The notes beneath the pieces were generated by a model that saw only the letters and a list, made by a program, of their open reading frames with translations, had not been told where the DNA came from and did not search any database. The translations under genes were made by a program, and so were the position numbers. Shown here piece by piece: positions 7,262 to 16,594 of a stretch of 64,000 nucleotides of DNA. Within the stretch, counting starts at the first letter, position 1. Every line of letters starts with the position of its first letter. Origin of the DNA: Liquorilactobacillus capillatus DSM 19910 (GTDB lineage Bacteria; Bacillota; Bacilli; Lactobacillales; Lactobacillaceae); contig NZ_AZEF01000016.1 of the NCBI RefSeq assembly GCF_001434915.1, forward strand, positions 1-64,000, written 5' to 3'.

Positions 7262-7550
7262 CAAAAATAGACTCCCAGAGAGTTATGTCTAGAAGTCCAT
7301 GAATGAAGTAGATTGACTAAGTCTACTCATAATAGTAGTTAAACCAAGTGACACTCACATTAACAATATCTACCGAGTTAGTAATTAAGCTAGTTATTCT
7401 TTATCTAGCCTTAAGTGCGAACAAGAAGTAGATGCAAAGCACTAATATTTAATTATCCTAGTGTTTTTTTACTCCTCTACCTCTTAACTTTACTACTTGT
7501 AAACTTATTAGTATTACTTACAATGTTTGCTAAAATCTTACCTATTTCAA
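7262..7550. repeat. diverged direct repeat, copy B
   Basis: Second copy of the element at 4594-4865, same orientation. It retains the hairpin AGTAGA/TCTACT around TTGACTAAG and GCTAG/CTAGC, base-paired where copy A also pairs. No ORF with an SD lies in it. The copies bracket the hydrolase, DJ-1, regulator remnant and toxin-antitoxin genes. Confidence 0.7.
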
Positions 7551-7581
7551 GGTTCCAAACTATGAAAACTGGTTATATTTT

Positions 7582-8502
7582 CTAACGTAAATAATCCAAA
7601 ATGGAGGTCTGCATAATTTTGGTCCCCATTGCGAGGGTCGCCTTATATGAAGTCATCTGGTTCTGATACTCCATGTATTTCTGGGCAACATCAACATCTT
7701 GTTTATCGGATAAAACATCTGTTAAATTGTTCTTCTCAGTCTCATTTCGGGAAGAAGCCGACTGTAAGCGCGTAGTCGTTGTACTGATCTTCGCCTGAAT
7801 CGTCGTGAAATTATCCGTGTAATCCTGGCTTGATTTTAATAAACTTCCTGATAAAGTTTCTTTATCATCATTTTTCAATGCTGTAATTAATTTATTGAAG
7901 TAGCCACTAATATTTTCGCCCGTTTGTGCACTATCGGATAAGTTCATTAGCTTAGAGCCATCGGCGAACAAATTAACTCCAACACCCTTTGCAATCTCAC
8001 GTGGCAAATCTTGCTCAGTTCCGTTATACTTGATACCGCTAATTTCGCCATCTTTTTTCTCAACTTCAAAGGGTACAGTTGTCGTATTTTGCCCTGCAAA
8101 AATATAACGCCCATCAAAGTTAGTATTAAGCGAATCAACTACACCTGAGATCAACTGTTCAACTTCGTCTTTATTGGCTTTAACAGCTTCTGTAGGGGTT
8201 GAGCCGTTAGCTGAAGATTGAATTAAGGCACTGATTCGTTGCATTGAAGTTGTCACGCCGTTTAAAGCCGCATACTGCGTCTGCGACCATGAAATACCGT
8301 CTGCGATAGTACTAGAATAAGTCTTATTCTGTGCTAACGAGACATTTAAGTCCATAATTTTTGAGACTAACAACGGATTATCAGATGATTTACTGACTTC
8401 TTTAAAAGAAGATAGTTGGTTCATCGATTTTTGAACCTTGCTAGTATTTGTCGTTAAGTTTTTCAGAAAATCATTATAGGTCATATTATCTGAAATGCGC
8501 AT
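7582..8502 (-). CDS. flgL: flagellar hook-filament junction protein FlgL
   Basis: A 306-aa HAP3 protein that joins hook and filament outside the cell. The N-terminal flagellin-like helix (MRISDNMTYNDFLKNL, then SSDNPLLVSKIM) and the C-terminal one (QKYMEYQNQMTSYKATLAMG ... ILDYLR) flank a variable middle, as in the family. Last gene of the late operon flgM-flgN-flgK-flgL, 4 nt after flgK. No clear hairpin terminator follows it. Confidence 0.93.
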   Translation of the reverse strand: MRISDNMTYNDFLKNLTTNTSKVQKSMNQLSSFKEVSKSSDNPLLVSKIMDLNVSLAQNKTYSSTIADGISWSQTQYAALNGVTTSMQRISALIQSSANGSTPTEAVKANKDEVEQLISGVVDSLNTNFDGRYIFAGQNTTTVPFEVEKKDGEISGIKYNGTEQDLPREIAKGVGVNLFADGSKLMNLSDSAQTGENISGYFNKLITALKNDDKETLSGSLLKSSQDYTDNFTTIQAKISTTTTRLQSASSRNETEKNNLTDVLSDKQDVDVAQKYMEYQNQMTSYKATLAMGTKIMQTSILDYLR

Positions 8503-8506
8503 AAAC

Positions 8507-10033
8507 CTACACTCCCGTTCTATTAATCAGTGTATCTAACATTTCTGAGACAACCGAGATAATCCGAGCATTAGCTTGAAAGCCTTGTTGGAATCTAATG
8601 ACATCAGACATTTCTTCATTGATTGAAACCCCAGACATTGATTCATTTTTATATTCAAGCTGATTCAACAAGGATAACTGTGCAGATGATGTATTATCCG
8701 CCTGCTGCTTCGAGATCCCATTTTTCGTTACTATATTATTAAAGGCATCGGCATAACTAGATCCACCCTCTGTTTGTTTAAAGGTTAGATTAGTTGCATC
8801 ATAGTTAGCGGTCAAATCGCTATCTGACATTGGATAAGTCAGCTTTAGATCATTAAGATTTGCCAGTGCCAGTGCGCGTGAGCCATCCCCCGCGGCCGTT
8901 GTCGTCCCGGCTGGAATTAATGATGGCTTAGCTATAATCGCGGCATCAACTTTAAGATTAGCTGCATATTTATCTGGGTCATCTCCAATATTGAAGAAGC
9001 CGCTTGTACTCTGCTTGCCATCTGTAAAGACCATGTTCGTTGTCTTGGCGACAGTCGCTGCAAAGTCATTTAACTCTTGCAAATGTGACTGAATCTCATT
9101 AACTGAAGCCTGCAAGCCACCCAAACTTCCGGATGTTACATCTAACTTAGCGTATGTTGGATTATTATCAGCATCACTTTTAGTCAATAAAACTGTCCCA
9201 GCTGGGTAATCTTCATTCAGTGTTTGCGTTCCGCCTGTTGTATCGCCATCTTTTGCGACTGAAGACTTCCCAGCTTGATTACCAACAACAACACTAAGCG
9301 TATTGCGTTCGTCTCCGTTTAGAATCGTCTGTCCCGAAAGTTGGATCGAAGCTCGGCCATACCGGTCAATTGAAGTCTCAACATTAGCCAGACTTGAAAT
9401 GTCTTTCAAGAGATTATCCCGCGTATCTAGCAAATCATTGGGTGTTTCACCCGAACTATTCAGATTATAGACCTGTTCATTCAGTGATTGCAGTTGCTTG
9501 ATCTTCTCATTAAAGTCTAGCGCTGTTTTAGCAATATTTTGTGTTGTATCCGTCTTTAACTGTCCGACTTTATTAGCCATTTCGCTGACAGTATCGACAA
9601 AACTGCTGGCTGTCTCGACTACAGTTGCTTTAGATGTTCCCATCTCCGGATTCTTTGATAGCTGGGTCCAGCTATCGGACAGTTTGGAAAGTTGGCTAAC
9701 AACACCATTATCAGATGGTTCATTTAAGGTATCTTCTAACTGACCCAAAACATCTGATTTTTCATTATAAAATTGATACTGTGCGTTAGCACCACGAACC
9801 TGAGAACGGACAAAGTCGTTGACCACGCGTTCAACCCCGTTAGCCTCAACTCCGGTTCCAATCATTCCAACGCCCGCCATCTTATAAGGGGTCGTTGTCT
9901 TCATGTCAACTCGCTGACGCGAGTACCCGTCTGTATTCGTATTCGCAATATTATGACTGCTTGTTTGCAATGCGATCTGGTTTGCACCCATACCACTCGT
10001 TGCGGTCCCTAATGTGCCGAACAACCCAACCAT
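8507..10033 (-). CDS. flgK: flagellar hook-filament junction protein FlgK
   Basis: A 508-aa HAP1 protein placed directly on the hook. The rod/hook N-terminal signature (LQTSSHNIANTNTDGYSRQRV, residues about 23-43) and the C-terminal helix (NEEMSDVIRFQQGFQANARI, then MLDTLINRTGV) are complete. The length is normal for the family. SD AGGAGG precedes ATG 10033. It lies 12 nt after flgN, which probably encodes its export chaperone. Confidence 0.95.
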   Translation of the reverse strand: MVGLFGTLGTATSGMGANQIALQTSSHNIANTNTDGYSRQRVDMKTTTPYKMAGVGMIGTGVEANGVERVVNDFVRSQVRGANAQYQFYNEKSDVLGQLEDTLNEPSDNGVVSQLSKLSDSWTQLSKNPEMGTSKATVVETASSFVDTVSEMANKVGQLKTDTTQNIAKTALDFNEKIKQLQSLNEQVYNLNSSGETPNDLLDTRDNLLKDISSLANVETSIDRYGRASIQLSGQTILNGDERNTLSVVVGNQAGKSSVAKDGDTTGGTQTLNEDYPAGTVLLTKSDADNNPTYAKLDVTSGSLGGLQASVNEIQSHLQELNDFAATVAKTTNMVFTDGKQSTSGFFNIGDDPDKYAANLKVDAAIIAKPSLIPAGTTTAAGDGSRALALANLNDLKLTYPMSDSDLTANYDATNLTFKQTEGGSSYADAFNNIVTKNGISKQQADNTSSAQLSLLNQLEYKNESMSGVSINEEMSDVIRFQQGFQANARIISVVSEMLDTLINRTGV

Positions 10034-10045
10034 TCAAATTCCTCC

Positions 10046-10405
10046 TTACACTTCTTTATCGATCAGCGCCGTTCTTGCCTGCTGTTTGACCGTTTTATAC
10101 TTTGAATATGTTGCTGCAGGCGACTTAATATTATCTTTAATTGCCGTCATCAGCATCTTCTGGTAGCTAAGAGCCTGCTTAGTCAGCAACATGTTTTCAT
10201 CTTGCTGAACTTGGACCTGCGCGGCTAGTTCTCTTGTTTTAGCTGAAATAGTCCCCTGATATCCATCGAGGATGGGGACAAATTTTTCTTTCTGTTTTAC
10301 TAATTCAACCAGTTCTTCAGCCTTATCCTTGATCAAAAGTGTCTTTTCCTTTTTTAATAACCTTGAAAAAGCCATTAGCTGACGTTGGAATTCTATCTCT
10401 TTCAT
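10046..10405 (-). CDS. flgN: FlgN-like export chaperone
   Basis: A 119-aa, mostly helical, charged protein with no signal peptide. The sequence itself is weakly conserved, but size, coiled-coil character (FSRLLKKEKTLLIKDKAEEL) and position between flgM and flgK match FlgN, the cytoplasmic chaperone for FlgK and FlgL. It starts 2 nt after flgM. Confidence 0.75.
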   Translation of the reverse strand: MKEIEFQRQLMAFSRLLKKEKTLLIKDKAEELVELVKQKEKFVPILDGYQGTISAKTRELAAQVQVQQDENMLLTKQALSYQKMLMTAIKDNIKSPAATYSKYKTVKQQARTALIDKEV

Positions 10406-10407
10406 AA

Positions 10408-10698
10408 CTAGTTACCTTTTTTTGTATTAAATTCAGCCATCATCTTTGAAGCAATTTTTTCAGCTGAAACTTGATAACTGCCATCCTTAATAGCTTGCTT
10501 CAAGCGTGCTACCCGGTCAGAATCAAAGCCTGCCTCTGCTTGGCTATTTTTACGTATTTGTTGTGTCTTATCTGAGAGGCTGACATCTAAAGCCTTGCTT
10601 TTAGCCTGTTTATTTACTTGCTTGGCGTTATTTTGTTCAACTTTAAGCCGGTTAAGCTGGTCATTATAACCGTTATTTTGAAATCCTTCTATCTTCAT
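10408..10698 (-). CDS. flgM: anti-sigma-28 factor FlgM
   Basis: A 96-aa FlgM with the conserved C-terminal sigma-binding part (SDRVARLKQAIKDGSYQVSAEKIASKMM, positions about 59-86) and a disordered polar N-terminus. It holds the sigma28 factor inactive until hook completion allows FlgM export. The SD is AAGGGAG, 8 nt before the ATG. First gene of the late operon, with a sigma28-type -10 about 43 nt upstream, so FlgM is under the factor it inhibits. Confidence 0.9.
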   Translation of the reverse strand: MKIEGFQNNGYNDQLNRLKVEQNNAKQVNKQAKSKALDVSLSDKTQQIRKNSQAEAGFDSDRVARLKQAIKDGSYQVSAEKIASKMMAEFNTKKGN

Positions 10699-10740
10699 CA
10701 GAGCCGCTCCCTTCTCGTTCTGAAATATCCTATACTAACT

Positions 10741-10768
10741 TTATCGGCAAAAATAAAAAAAGTTAAAC
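10741..10768 (-). promoter_or_regulatory. sigma-28 promoter of flgM-flgN-flgK-flgL
   Basis: Perfect -10 GCCGATAA (10748-10741). The -35 is less clear: TTAA with 14 bp or TTTA with 15 bp spacing, lying inside the fliY terminator hairpin. Confidence 0.6.
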
Positions 10769-10787
10769 CTCTCGGCTAACTTTTTTT
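10755..10787. terminator. terminator after fliY
   Basis: Arms AAAAAAAGTTA (10755-10765) and TAACTTTTTTT (10777-10787). It closes the long flagellar/chemotaxis operon and is symmetric enough to act on both strands. Confidence 0.8.
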
Positions 10788-10830
10788 AATTTTAAATTTT
10801 TCTTAAGAAGTTAAGTATTGGCGACTACTT

Positions 10831-11982
10831 CTAATTCATCCGATTGATTCGCTGATTAGGTGAAAGGATATTGGTGATTCGGACACCAAAGTTTTCATTA
10901 ATAACAACAACTTCTCCAGTTGCAATTGGTTTCCCATTAAGCAGAATCTCCAATGGTTCATCAGTCAACTTATCTAGTTCAATAACTGAACCTGAATTAA
11001 ATGAGAGGATATCCCGCACTGTTTTCTCACTCCGGCCCAAAACAACACTCAAGTTCAGTGGAACATCCAGAATCAGGTCTAAATTATCTCCTTCAGCAAC
11101 TTCCTTTTCACTCAGTTGCTGGAAGTCAGGTGAACTAACCTCAACTTTTTGCTGTGGCTGTGCCTTCTGAGCGGCAGGTTGTGCAGGTGTCGGCTGTGCC
11201 GCTGCGGCTGGTTGCGGTGCTGGTTGAGGCGTAGCCGGCTTTTCAGGAGCTGGCGCAGCTTCTTTTTCACCATTATTACGATCATCCACCACAGTTGCTT
11301 TATCTGACATCATTGCATCTGTAATATCTGAAACCATATCTTCGGTAAAGATTTGCATGATCTCACTTTCAATTAGGCCTTCAACTGACAGGTTGAATGA
11401 GATCCGGTAAATAACTTGATCCTTAACAATGCCGTCATACTCAATATTAGCTGGTTCTTCCCACAGCTTCACTGTTGGCGGCAAAATATCTACCTTGCGG
11501 TCAATCATCGTTGCCATTGAAGTCGAAGCTGAACCAATCATCTGGTTCATGGCCTCAGCTACTGCACTTAATTCCAGTTCAGTGAATTTATCTGACTTCG
11601 GTGTTCCATCGCCACCCATCATCAAGTCTGCAATGATAATAGCATCCTTGACTTCTAGCAACATTAAATTGGTCCCCATCAAGCCTTCTTTGAACTCAAC
11701 GGTCGTCGCAACCTTAGGCGCCTCGATTCCTGCAAGCAGATCATCAAATTTTACTTTAGTAACACGTGGTGTCGTAATACTGACCCGACGCGCTAGAATC
11801 GACGAAAGCGTCGTGGCAGCCTGTGACATTGAGATATTACCAACTTCACCGATAATATCCTGCTTTGTCTGTTCGTCAACTCCTGTTTCTGCAGGCTTTT
11901 GACTTTCTTTTGAATCGCCGTCTGTTTCTGAATTTGCATTCATTAATGCATCAATTTCTGCTTGTGATAAACCGTCGCTCAT
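10831..11982 (-). CDS. fliY: flagellar switch phosphatase FliY (FliN-type)
   Basis: A 383-aa C-ring protein: an N-terminal EIDALMNA motif like that of FliM, two CheC-type phosphatase motifs (EVGN near residue 46 and EAMN near 140), a Pro/Ala/Gln-rich linker (about 245-285) and a C-terminal FliN/SpoA domain (about 300-383, LDVPLNLSVVLGRSE). It dephosphorylates CheY-P at the motor and forms the rotor base. The start overlaps the fliM stop by 4 nt (ATGA). Last gene before the terminator at 10755-10787. Confidence 0.95.
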   Translation of the reverse strand: MSDGLSQAEIDALMNANSETDGDSKESQKPAETGVDEQTKQDIIGEVGNISMSQAATTLSSILARRVSITTPRVTKVKFDDLLAGIEAPKVATTVEFKEGLMGTNLMLLEVKDAIIIADLMMGGDGTPKSDKFTELELSAVAEAMNQMIGSASTSMATMIDRKVDILPPTVKLWEEPANIEYDGIVKDQVIYRISFNLSVEGLIESEIMQIFTEDMVSDITDAMMSDKATVVDDRNNGEKEAAPAPEKPATPQPAPQPAAAAQPTPAQPAAQKAQPQQKVEVSSPDFQQLSEKEVAEGDNLDLILDVPLNLSVVLGRSEKTVRDILSFNSGSVIELDKLTDEPLEILLNGKPIATGEVVVINENFGVRITNILSPNQRINRMN

Positions 11983-13088
11983 TCGTCTTGTTCCCCTTCC
12001 AATTTGTCTATCAATTCAACTGCTAATTGTCCATGTCTCTTTCCTGGTTTTACACGATAGAACGGATGTCCTTCAATAAAGGAATCCAGTGGTGCTGCGA
12101 TCTTGCTATCGAGTTTAACAACATCCCCTACTTCAAGATGCAAGAAATCAGACAACTCCATCTTAGATTCTCCCAATAGGACCTCGATATCCATATCGAC
12201 CCCATTCAGTCCCTTGCGGAGCTCACGCTCATCATTGCGGTCAAATTTTTGACTTGAATCAAACCAATTACCGAAGCTCAACTTATCTGTGATTCCCTCA
12301 AAGAAAACATATGGAATACACAAATTAATAAACGTACTTGTTTCTCCGATATTGATTGTAAAGGTACTTAAAACGACCGGTTCATTTGGTGACATATTCT
12401 GCAGTAATTGCGGATTAGTATCCAATCCATCTAAAGTTGTATCTAGTTCAACAATTTCTTTCCACGAATTCTGAAAAACTTCTGTCAGACCTTTAATAAC
12501 TTCTTCCAAAACAGCTAGCTCGATATCAGTAAAGCCTTTTTTATCAAAAGCCTTTTTCTTACCATCTTGATCAGGAGCCTCTCCTTGCTGCTCAGCTGTT
12601 GATCCTACTGGTGCCGGATTTTCATTTGCAGCTGGTTGCTGCTTCTCATCATCGTCATGCTTCTGTTCTTGCGCTGACAAATCCGCACCGCCACAGAGCA
12701 TTTCAATTATCTTCATACACAGCTGTTGGTTCATTTCAATTATCTGAATCCCCTTTAGAGGTTCAGAGTGGAAGAGCCCCAGTAAAGTTACTCGCGGAAT
12801 CGAATGAATAAATTCATCATAACTTACTTGTTCGATTGCCGCCAATTGAAGTCTGACATTGGCTCGCATTTGCGTCGAAAGTACATTGCTGCCCATTTTT
12901 GAAAAATCCTCAAAGATCATGTGCAGAGTATTGACGTATTCTTTTGAGAGCTTTGTCGGTCTTCTGAAATCGTAGCTTTTTACTTTGGCTGCATCGTTTT
13001 CCTCTTCAATTTTTTCTTGATCAATCTCACCGGTGCTCATTGCATTCAGCAGCGCATCGATCTCTTGTTGCGTCAATACTTGATCCAC
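11979..13088 (-). CDS. fliM: flagellar motor switch protein FliM with an acidic insertion
   Basis: A 369-aa C-ring protein that binds CheY-P through its N-terminal peptide (LTQQEIDALLNAM, residues 5-17), with a central CheC-like domain (about 40-235) and a C-terminal SpoA domain (about 275-360). It is about 40 residues longer than usual because of a hydrophilic Glu/Gln/Asp/Pro-rich stretch at about 136-184, between LCGG and FTDIEL, where B. subtilis FliM has a short loop. GTG start with a GAGGGA SD. It overlaps fliY by 4 nt and follows cheW by 16 nt. Confidence 0.93.
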   Translation of the reverse strand: MDQVLTQQEIDALLNAMSTGEIDQEKIEEENDAAKVKSYDFRRPTKLSKEYVNTLHMIFEDFSKMGSNVLSTQMRANVRLQLAAIEQVSYDEFIHSIPRVTLLGLFHSEPLKGIQIIEMNQQLCMKIIEMLCGGADLSAQEQKHDDDEKQQPAANENPAPVGSTAEQQGEAPDQDGKKKAFDKKGFTDIELAVLEEVIKGLTEVFQNSWKEIVELDTTLDGLDTNPQLLQNMSPNEPVVLSTFTINIGETSTFINLCIPYVFFEGITDKLSFGNWFDSSQKFDRNDERELRKGLNGVDMDIEVLLGESKMELSDFLHLEVGDVVKLDSKIAAPLDSFIEGHPFYRVKPGKRHGQLAVELIDKLEGEQDE

Positions 13089-13104
13089 ACAGATCCCTCA
13101 CTTA

Positions 13105-13497
13105 TTAAAAAATCAAATGGTTCACGTCAACTACATTTGCTACTTTATCTTCCAAAGAAACTATTCCCAGATAATGTTTCTCTTTTTCTGTCTTTTCTAG
13201 TTCAATGTCTTCTTTGTCGATATCAACAACTTCAACTACTTCTTCGATCAGTAATCCTTTGCGTTCATCCTCTTTCTTCATAATTAAGATATTATGATTG
13301 CTTTCAGATGAAGGAACACCGATCAATTCTGATAAACCGATGACCGTCATTACTGTTCCTCGCAGGTTGATCAACCCTTTTACCCAGTTAGGGGCTAACG
13401 GAACACGTGTAATTTTGATCGTATCAATGACTTCCTCTACAGAAGCTGCTGAAATCAAATAATACTGCTGGTTCATCTTAAACAGGATCATTTGCAT
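13105..13497 (-). CDS. cheW: chemotaxis coupling protein CheW
   Basis: A 130-aa single CheW domain, the scaffold joining receptors to CheA. The family phrases VKGLINLRGTVMTVIGLSELIG (positions about 40-60) and a hydrophobic C-terminal strand pair are present. SD AGGAG before ATG 13497. It lies between cheY and fliM. A second CheW-domain gene (18897) is in the same operon. Confidence 0.92.
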   Translation of the reverse strand: MQMILFKMNQQYYLISAASVEEVIDTIKITRVPLAPNWVKGLINLRGTVMTVIGLSELIGVPSSESNHNILIMKKEDERKGLLIEEVVEVVDIDKEDIELEKTEKEKHYLGIVSLEDKVANVVDVNHLIF

Positions 13498-13518
13498 TTA
13501 ATATCATCTCCTGACTAT

Positions 13519-13881
13519 TTAGGAAAGAGCTTTATCTATAGCTTTGATGACCCGGTCTGTATCGAAAGGCTTGACGATAAAGTCAACGGCCCCAGCACGG
13601 ATAGCATCCATAACCATTCCTTGCTGTCCCATGGCACTGCACATAATAACTTTAGCATTGGCATCCGCTTCACGAATCATCTTCAATGCTTGAATACCGT
13701 CAACTTCTGGCATCGTGATATCCATTGTTACTAAATCAGGCTTAGTCGCTTGGTATTTTTCAAAAGCTTCTTGACCATTTTGAGCTTCATCAGCTACCTC
13801 GTACCCGTTCTTACTTAAAATATCTTTTAATTTCATACGCATGAATACCGCGTCATCCACGATTAAAACTTTTTTCGCCAA
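13519..13881 (-). CDS. cheY: chemotaxis response regulator CheY
   Basis: A 120-aa single receiver domain: acidic pair D9-D10, phosphoacceptor Asp54 (TMDITMP) and Lys104 (IVKPF). It is phosphorylated by CheA and binds FliM to change rotation. The start is TTG (13881), with GGAG about 9 nt upstream. It lies 14 nt after cheC. Confidence 0.95.
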   Translation of the reverse strand: MAKKVLIVDDAVFMRMKLKDILSKNGYEVADEAQNGQEAFEKYQATKPDLVTMDITMPEVDGIQALKMIREADANAKVIMCSAMGQQGMVMDAIRAGAVDFIVKPFDTDRVIKAIDKALS

Positions 13882-13895
13882 AATATTTGCTCCTC

Positions 13896-14483
13896 TCAGA
13901 TTCCTAAAGATTTTAGTATTTGTTCCAAAACGCCCGTTTCTGGAATTAAGAATAACGAGGCGTCCAATTTTTCTTCAGAATAAGTAAATTCATTTCTGAT
14001 CACCATGATCTGCTCATCATACTGGTCGAGCGCCATATAGATACTACTGATAACCGCACCAAAATAATCATCTTGGATAACCGGCAGCGCAGAAACCAAT
14101 TCAACGTTCAAGAGGTTTCCAATCGCACTCAAGAAAGAATTTGAAATAATATTCGTCAATTCGCTGACTGCTGACATCTTAACATTGATATCATCAGTCT
14201 TCGCTCCTAACATCAGCTCCGATAATTTATCCGCCGAGTCGTCTGATACCACAAATAAAATTACGCCGCTGTAGTTACCAACGATATTGCTGACTACCGC
14301 GTGTACTTCAACATCGGCAGCAATAATTTGCTCGTACAGTTCATGATAACTTAAAATGCTGATTTCGGGAACATGCATATCGATTTTTTGGTTAACTAAT
14401 TTTGAAATACTCGTCGCTGCGTGTCCACCGCCAATATTAATGACTTCTTTTAAACCGTCTAATTCCAATTCTGAATATGCCAT
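13896..14483 (-). CDS. cheC: CheY-P phosphatase CheC
   Basis: A 195-aa protein with both phosphatase helices intact (E13-x2-N16 and E108-x2-N111). It removes phosphate from CheY and partners with CheD to control receptor deamidation. The ATG overlaps the cheA stop (TAATG), so translation is coupled. Together with FliY it gives the cell two CheC-type phosphatases; no CheZ is present. Confidence 0.93.
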   Translation of the reverse strand: MAYSELELDGLKEVINIGGGHAATSISKLVNQKIDMHVPEISILSYHELYEQIIAADVEVHAVVSNIVGNYSGVILFVVSDDSADKLSELMLGAKTDDINVKMSAVSELTNIISNSFLSAIGNLLNVELVSALPVIQDDYFGAVISSIYMALDQYDEQIMVIRNEFTYSEEKLDASLFLIPETGVLEQILKSLGI

Positions 14484-16570
14484 TATTTATTACCCTTTTT
14501 CTCGTTGCAGATTGCATTAACATCAAGAATCAAGGCTATTTCACCGTTACCGAAGATCGTCGCACCTTGGTACTTATTGATCTTCTGCAACATTGGATCG
14601 ATCTTCTTAATAACGATTTCTTGCTGCCCGATCAACTCATCTGCCAAGACGCCATAATACTTCTGGTCGATCTTGACGATAATAGCAAATTTCTTTTTAT
14701 TAGGATCGGGTTTGATCTGCAATAAATGATCGGTTCGGATAATCGGGATTAAACTATCTTGGAAATGGTAAACTTCTTGGTTAGTCGTCTCAACGATCTC
14801 ATCTTCTTTGAGCATAACAACTCGTTCCACTACATCTAATGGCACCGCAAAGCTCTCATTCCCGATTCTGACCATCAATGCTTGAATAATCGACAAGGTT
14901 AACGGCAACTTAATAATGAACTTAGTCCCAACATGAAGTTCGCTCTTCATCTCAATCGATCCGCCCAACTCACTGATCTTAGCTTGGACAGCATCCAGCC
15001 CTACGCCACGACCAGAGATATTAGTGATCTTCTTAGCGGTTGAGAATCCAGGATGAAAGATCAATTTCTTGATATCATCATCTGACATTCCTTCAGTATT
15101 AATGCCCTTGCTTTCAGCACTTGCCTTAATGACCGCTGGATCAAGCCCTTTACCATCATCTTCGAGTGTAATAATAACCCGGTTTCCTTCTTGATAAGCC
15201 GATAACTTAATCGTCCCTTTACGATCCTTACCTTCTTGTTCACGAATCTCTGGCGATTCAATTCCGTGATCAGAGGAGTTACGCAGTAAATGAATTAATG
15301 GTTCACTCAGTTCTGAAACAACCGTCTTGTCTAACTCGGTCTCTTCACCTTCAACGACGAGTTCCATTTCCTTATGTAATTCATTAGCAAGATCACGTAC
15401 CATCCGTGGGAAACGACTAAAGACTACACTGACCTGCTGCATTCTGATCTTTAGAACAAGATCTTGCAATTCTGAGGTCAAACGTGAAACCTGTTCAAGC
15501 GCGTCACGCATTGCATCAGCATTATTACGCATACTGGCATCATCTAACTGATTACGGTAAACGACTAATTCTGAAACCAGATTTAAGAACCGATCTAATC
15601 TAGTCAGATCAACTCTGATCGACTGGTTACGAGCATTAGCATGGTGATGCGCCGCCGATGTTTTACCACTTTTTTTTGGTTTTGCCGCAGTAGCTTTTGG
15701 TTTAGCTGCTGGCACATTTTTTTGAGCTTGAGGTGCGGCAGCTTCTTTTGGTGCTTGTGCTGCTTCTGCTTGTTGTTTCTCAGCTGTCTTCTGTTTCTTC
15801 TCATCAAACGGTTCAATGATTGCTTCATCGATCTCACTGTTACTATCAACATTATGCTTAACCATTTCCAAGTCATCCTTGGTAAGGTAGACAAGTCTGA
15901 AATCAGTATCAAAATCACCATCTTCAAGCACATCAACGCTTGGTTCGGTGTGTAAGACATCCCCCTCTTGCTCAAGCTTTTCCATAATCAAAAAGACACG
16001 TGGGCCCTTAAGCAATGATTCCTTATCAATTCTGATAGCAACACTGTAGACCTTATAATCGCCTGTGATGGCTTGATGGATAACATCTAAGTCAGCCTCT
16101 TCTAAATGTTCAAAAGCTGCTGTCAACGCACCTGTATCATGTTCTTCTTTCTCTGGTTGACTTGCAGCCTGGCCGCCTCCGTTGACACTTTCCTCAACCT
16201 TCGCAAGTTCAGCGAGTAAGTCGCTGATCTGGTCTTCACTGAGTTCTTTCTCGTCGCGTAGATCCTCCACCAATTGAGATAAACGGTCTAAGCAGCGAAA
16301 GATCAGTGAGATATAATCACTGTTGACCTTGAGCTTACCCGATTTAAAGAAATCAAACAAATTTTCCATCTTATGTGTTAGTTTCGTCATCACATCATAA
16401 CCCATTGTTGCCGCCATACCTTTTAATGTATGGGCAGCTCGGAAAATCTCGTTAACAAGATCCATATTATCTGGTTCGCTCTCCAGTTCTAGGACATTGT
16501 CGTTTAACTGTTGCAGGTTGTCATCACTTTCTTCAAAAAACAAACTGCGATAAACACTGTTATCATCCAT
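14483..16570 (-). CDS. cheA: chemotaxis histidine kinase CheA
   Basis: A 695-aa soluble kinase. Domains in order: P1 Hpt with His47 (RAAHTLKG); a CheY-docking P2 (about 155-240); an Ala/Lys/Pro-rich linker (255-315); P3 dimerisation (about 320-385); an ATPase domain with the N box (LLRNSSDHG), EDDGKGLD and GRGVGLDAV; and a C-terminal CheW-like P5 domain (about 540-690). ATG 16570 is preferred: GGAAGGAG lies 9 nt upstream, while a TTG at 16579 sits between them. It follows cheR by 24 nt. Confidence 0.96.
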   Translation of the reverse strand: MDDNSVYRSLFFEESDDNLQQLNDNVLELESEPDNMDLVNEIFRAAHTLKGMAATMGYDVMTKLTHKMENLFDFFKSGKLKVNSDYISLIFRCLDRLSQLVEDLRDEKELSEDQISDLLAELAKVEESVNGGGQAASQPEKEEHDTGALTAAFEHLEEADLDVIHQAITGDYKVYSVAIRIDKESLLKGPRVFLIMEKLEQEGDVLHTEPSVDVLEDGDFDTDFRLVYLTKDDLEMVKHNVDSNSEIDEAIIEPFDEKKQKTAEKQQAEAAQAPKEAAAPQAQKNVPAAKPKATAAKPKKSGKTSAAHHHANARNQSIRVDLTRLDRFLNLVSELVVYRNQLDDASMRNNADAMRDALEQVSRLTSELQDLVLKIRMQQVSVVFSRFPRMVRDLANELHKEMELVVEGEETELDKTVVSELSEPLIHLLRNSSDHGIESPEIREQEGKDRKGTIKLSAYQEGNRVIITLEDDGKGLDPAVIKASAESKGINTEGMSDDDIKKLIFHPGFSTAKKITNISGRGVGLDAVQAKISELGGSIEMKSELHVGTKFIIKLPLTLSIIQALMVRIGNESFAVPLDVVERVVMLKEDEIVETTNQEVYHFQDSLIPIIRTDHLLQIKPDPNKKKFAIIVKIDQKYYGVLADELIGQQEIVIKKIDPMLQKINKYQGATIFGNGEIALILDVNAICNEKKGNK

Positions 16571-16594
16571 TAATTTCAACTCCTTCCTTACTTA

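Larger units (their letters stand above)
6703..7581. other. 879-nt region holding only a type I toxin-antitoxin locus and a repeat
   Basis: Besides the 34-aa toxin, its antisense RNA with promoters and terminators (6715-7095), and repeat copy B (7262-7550), I see no gene here. Confidence 0.6.

Noticed and set aside
11429-11902. 157-codon plus-strand frame opposite fliY
   Set aside because: Shadow of the conserved FliY coding sequence, Ser-rich, no SD.
15604-15975. A 123-codon Lys/Arg/Gln/Met-rich frame within cheA
   Set aside because: It is the shifted reading of the CheA linker, has no SD and lies within an intact gene.
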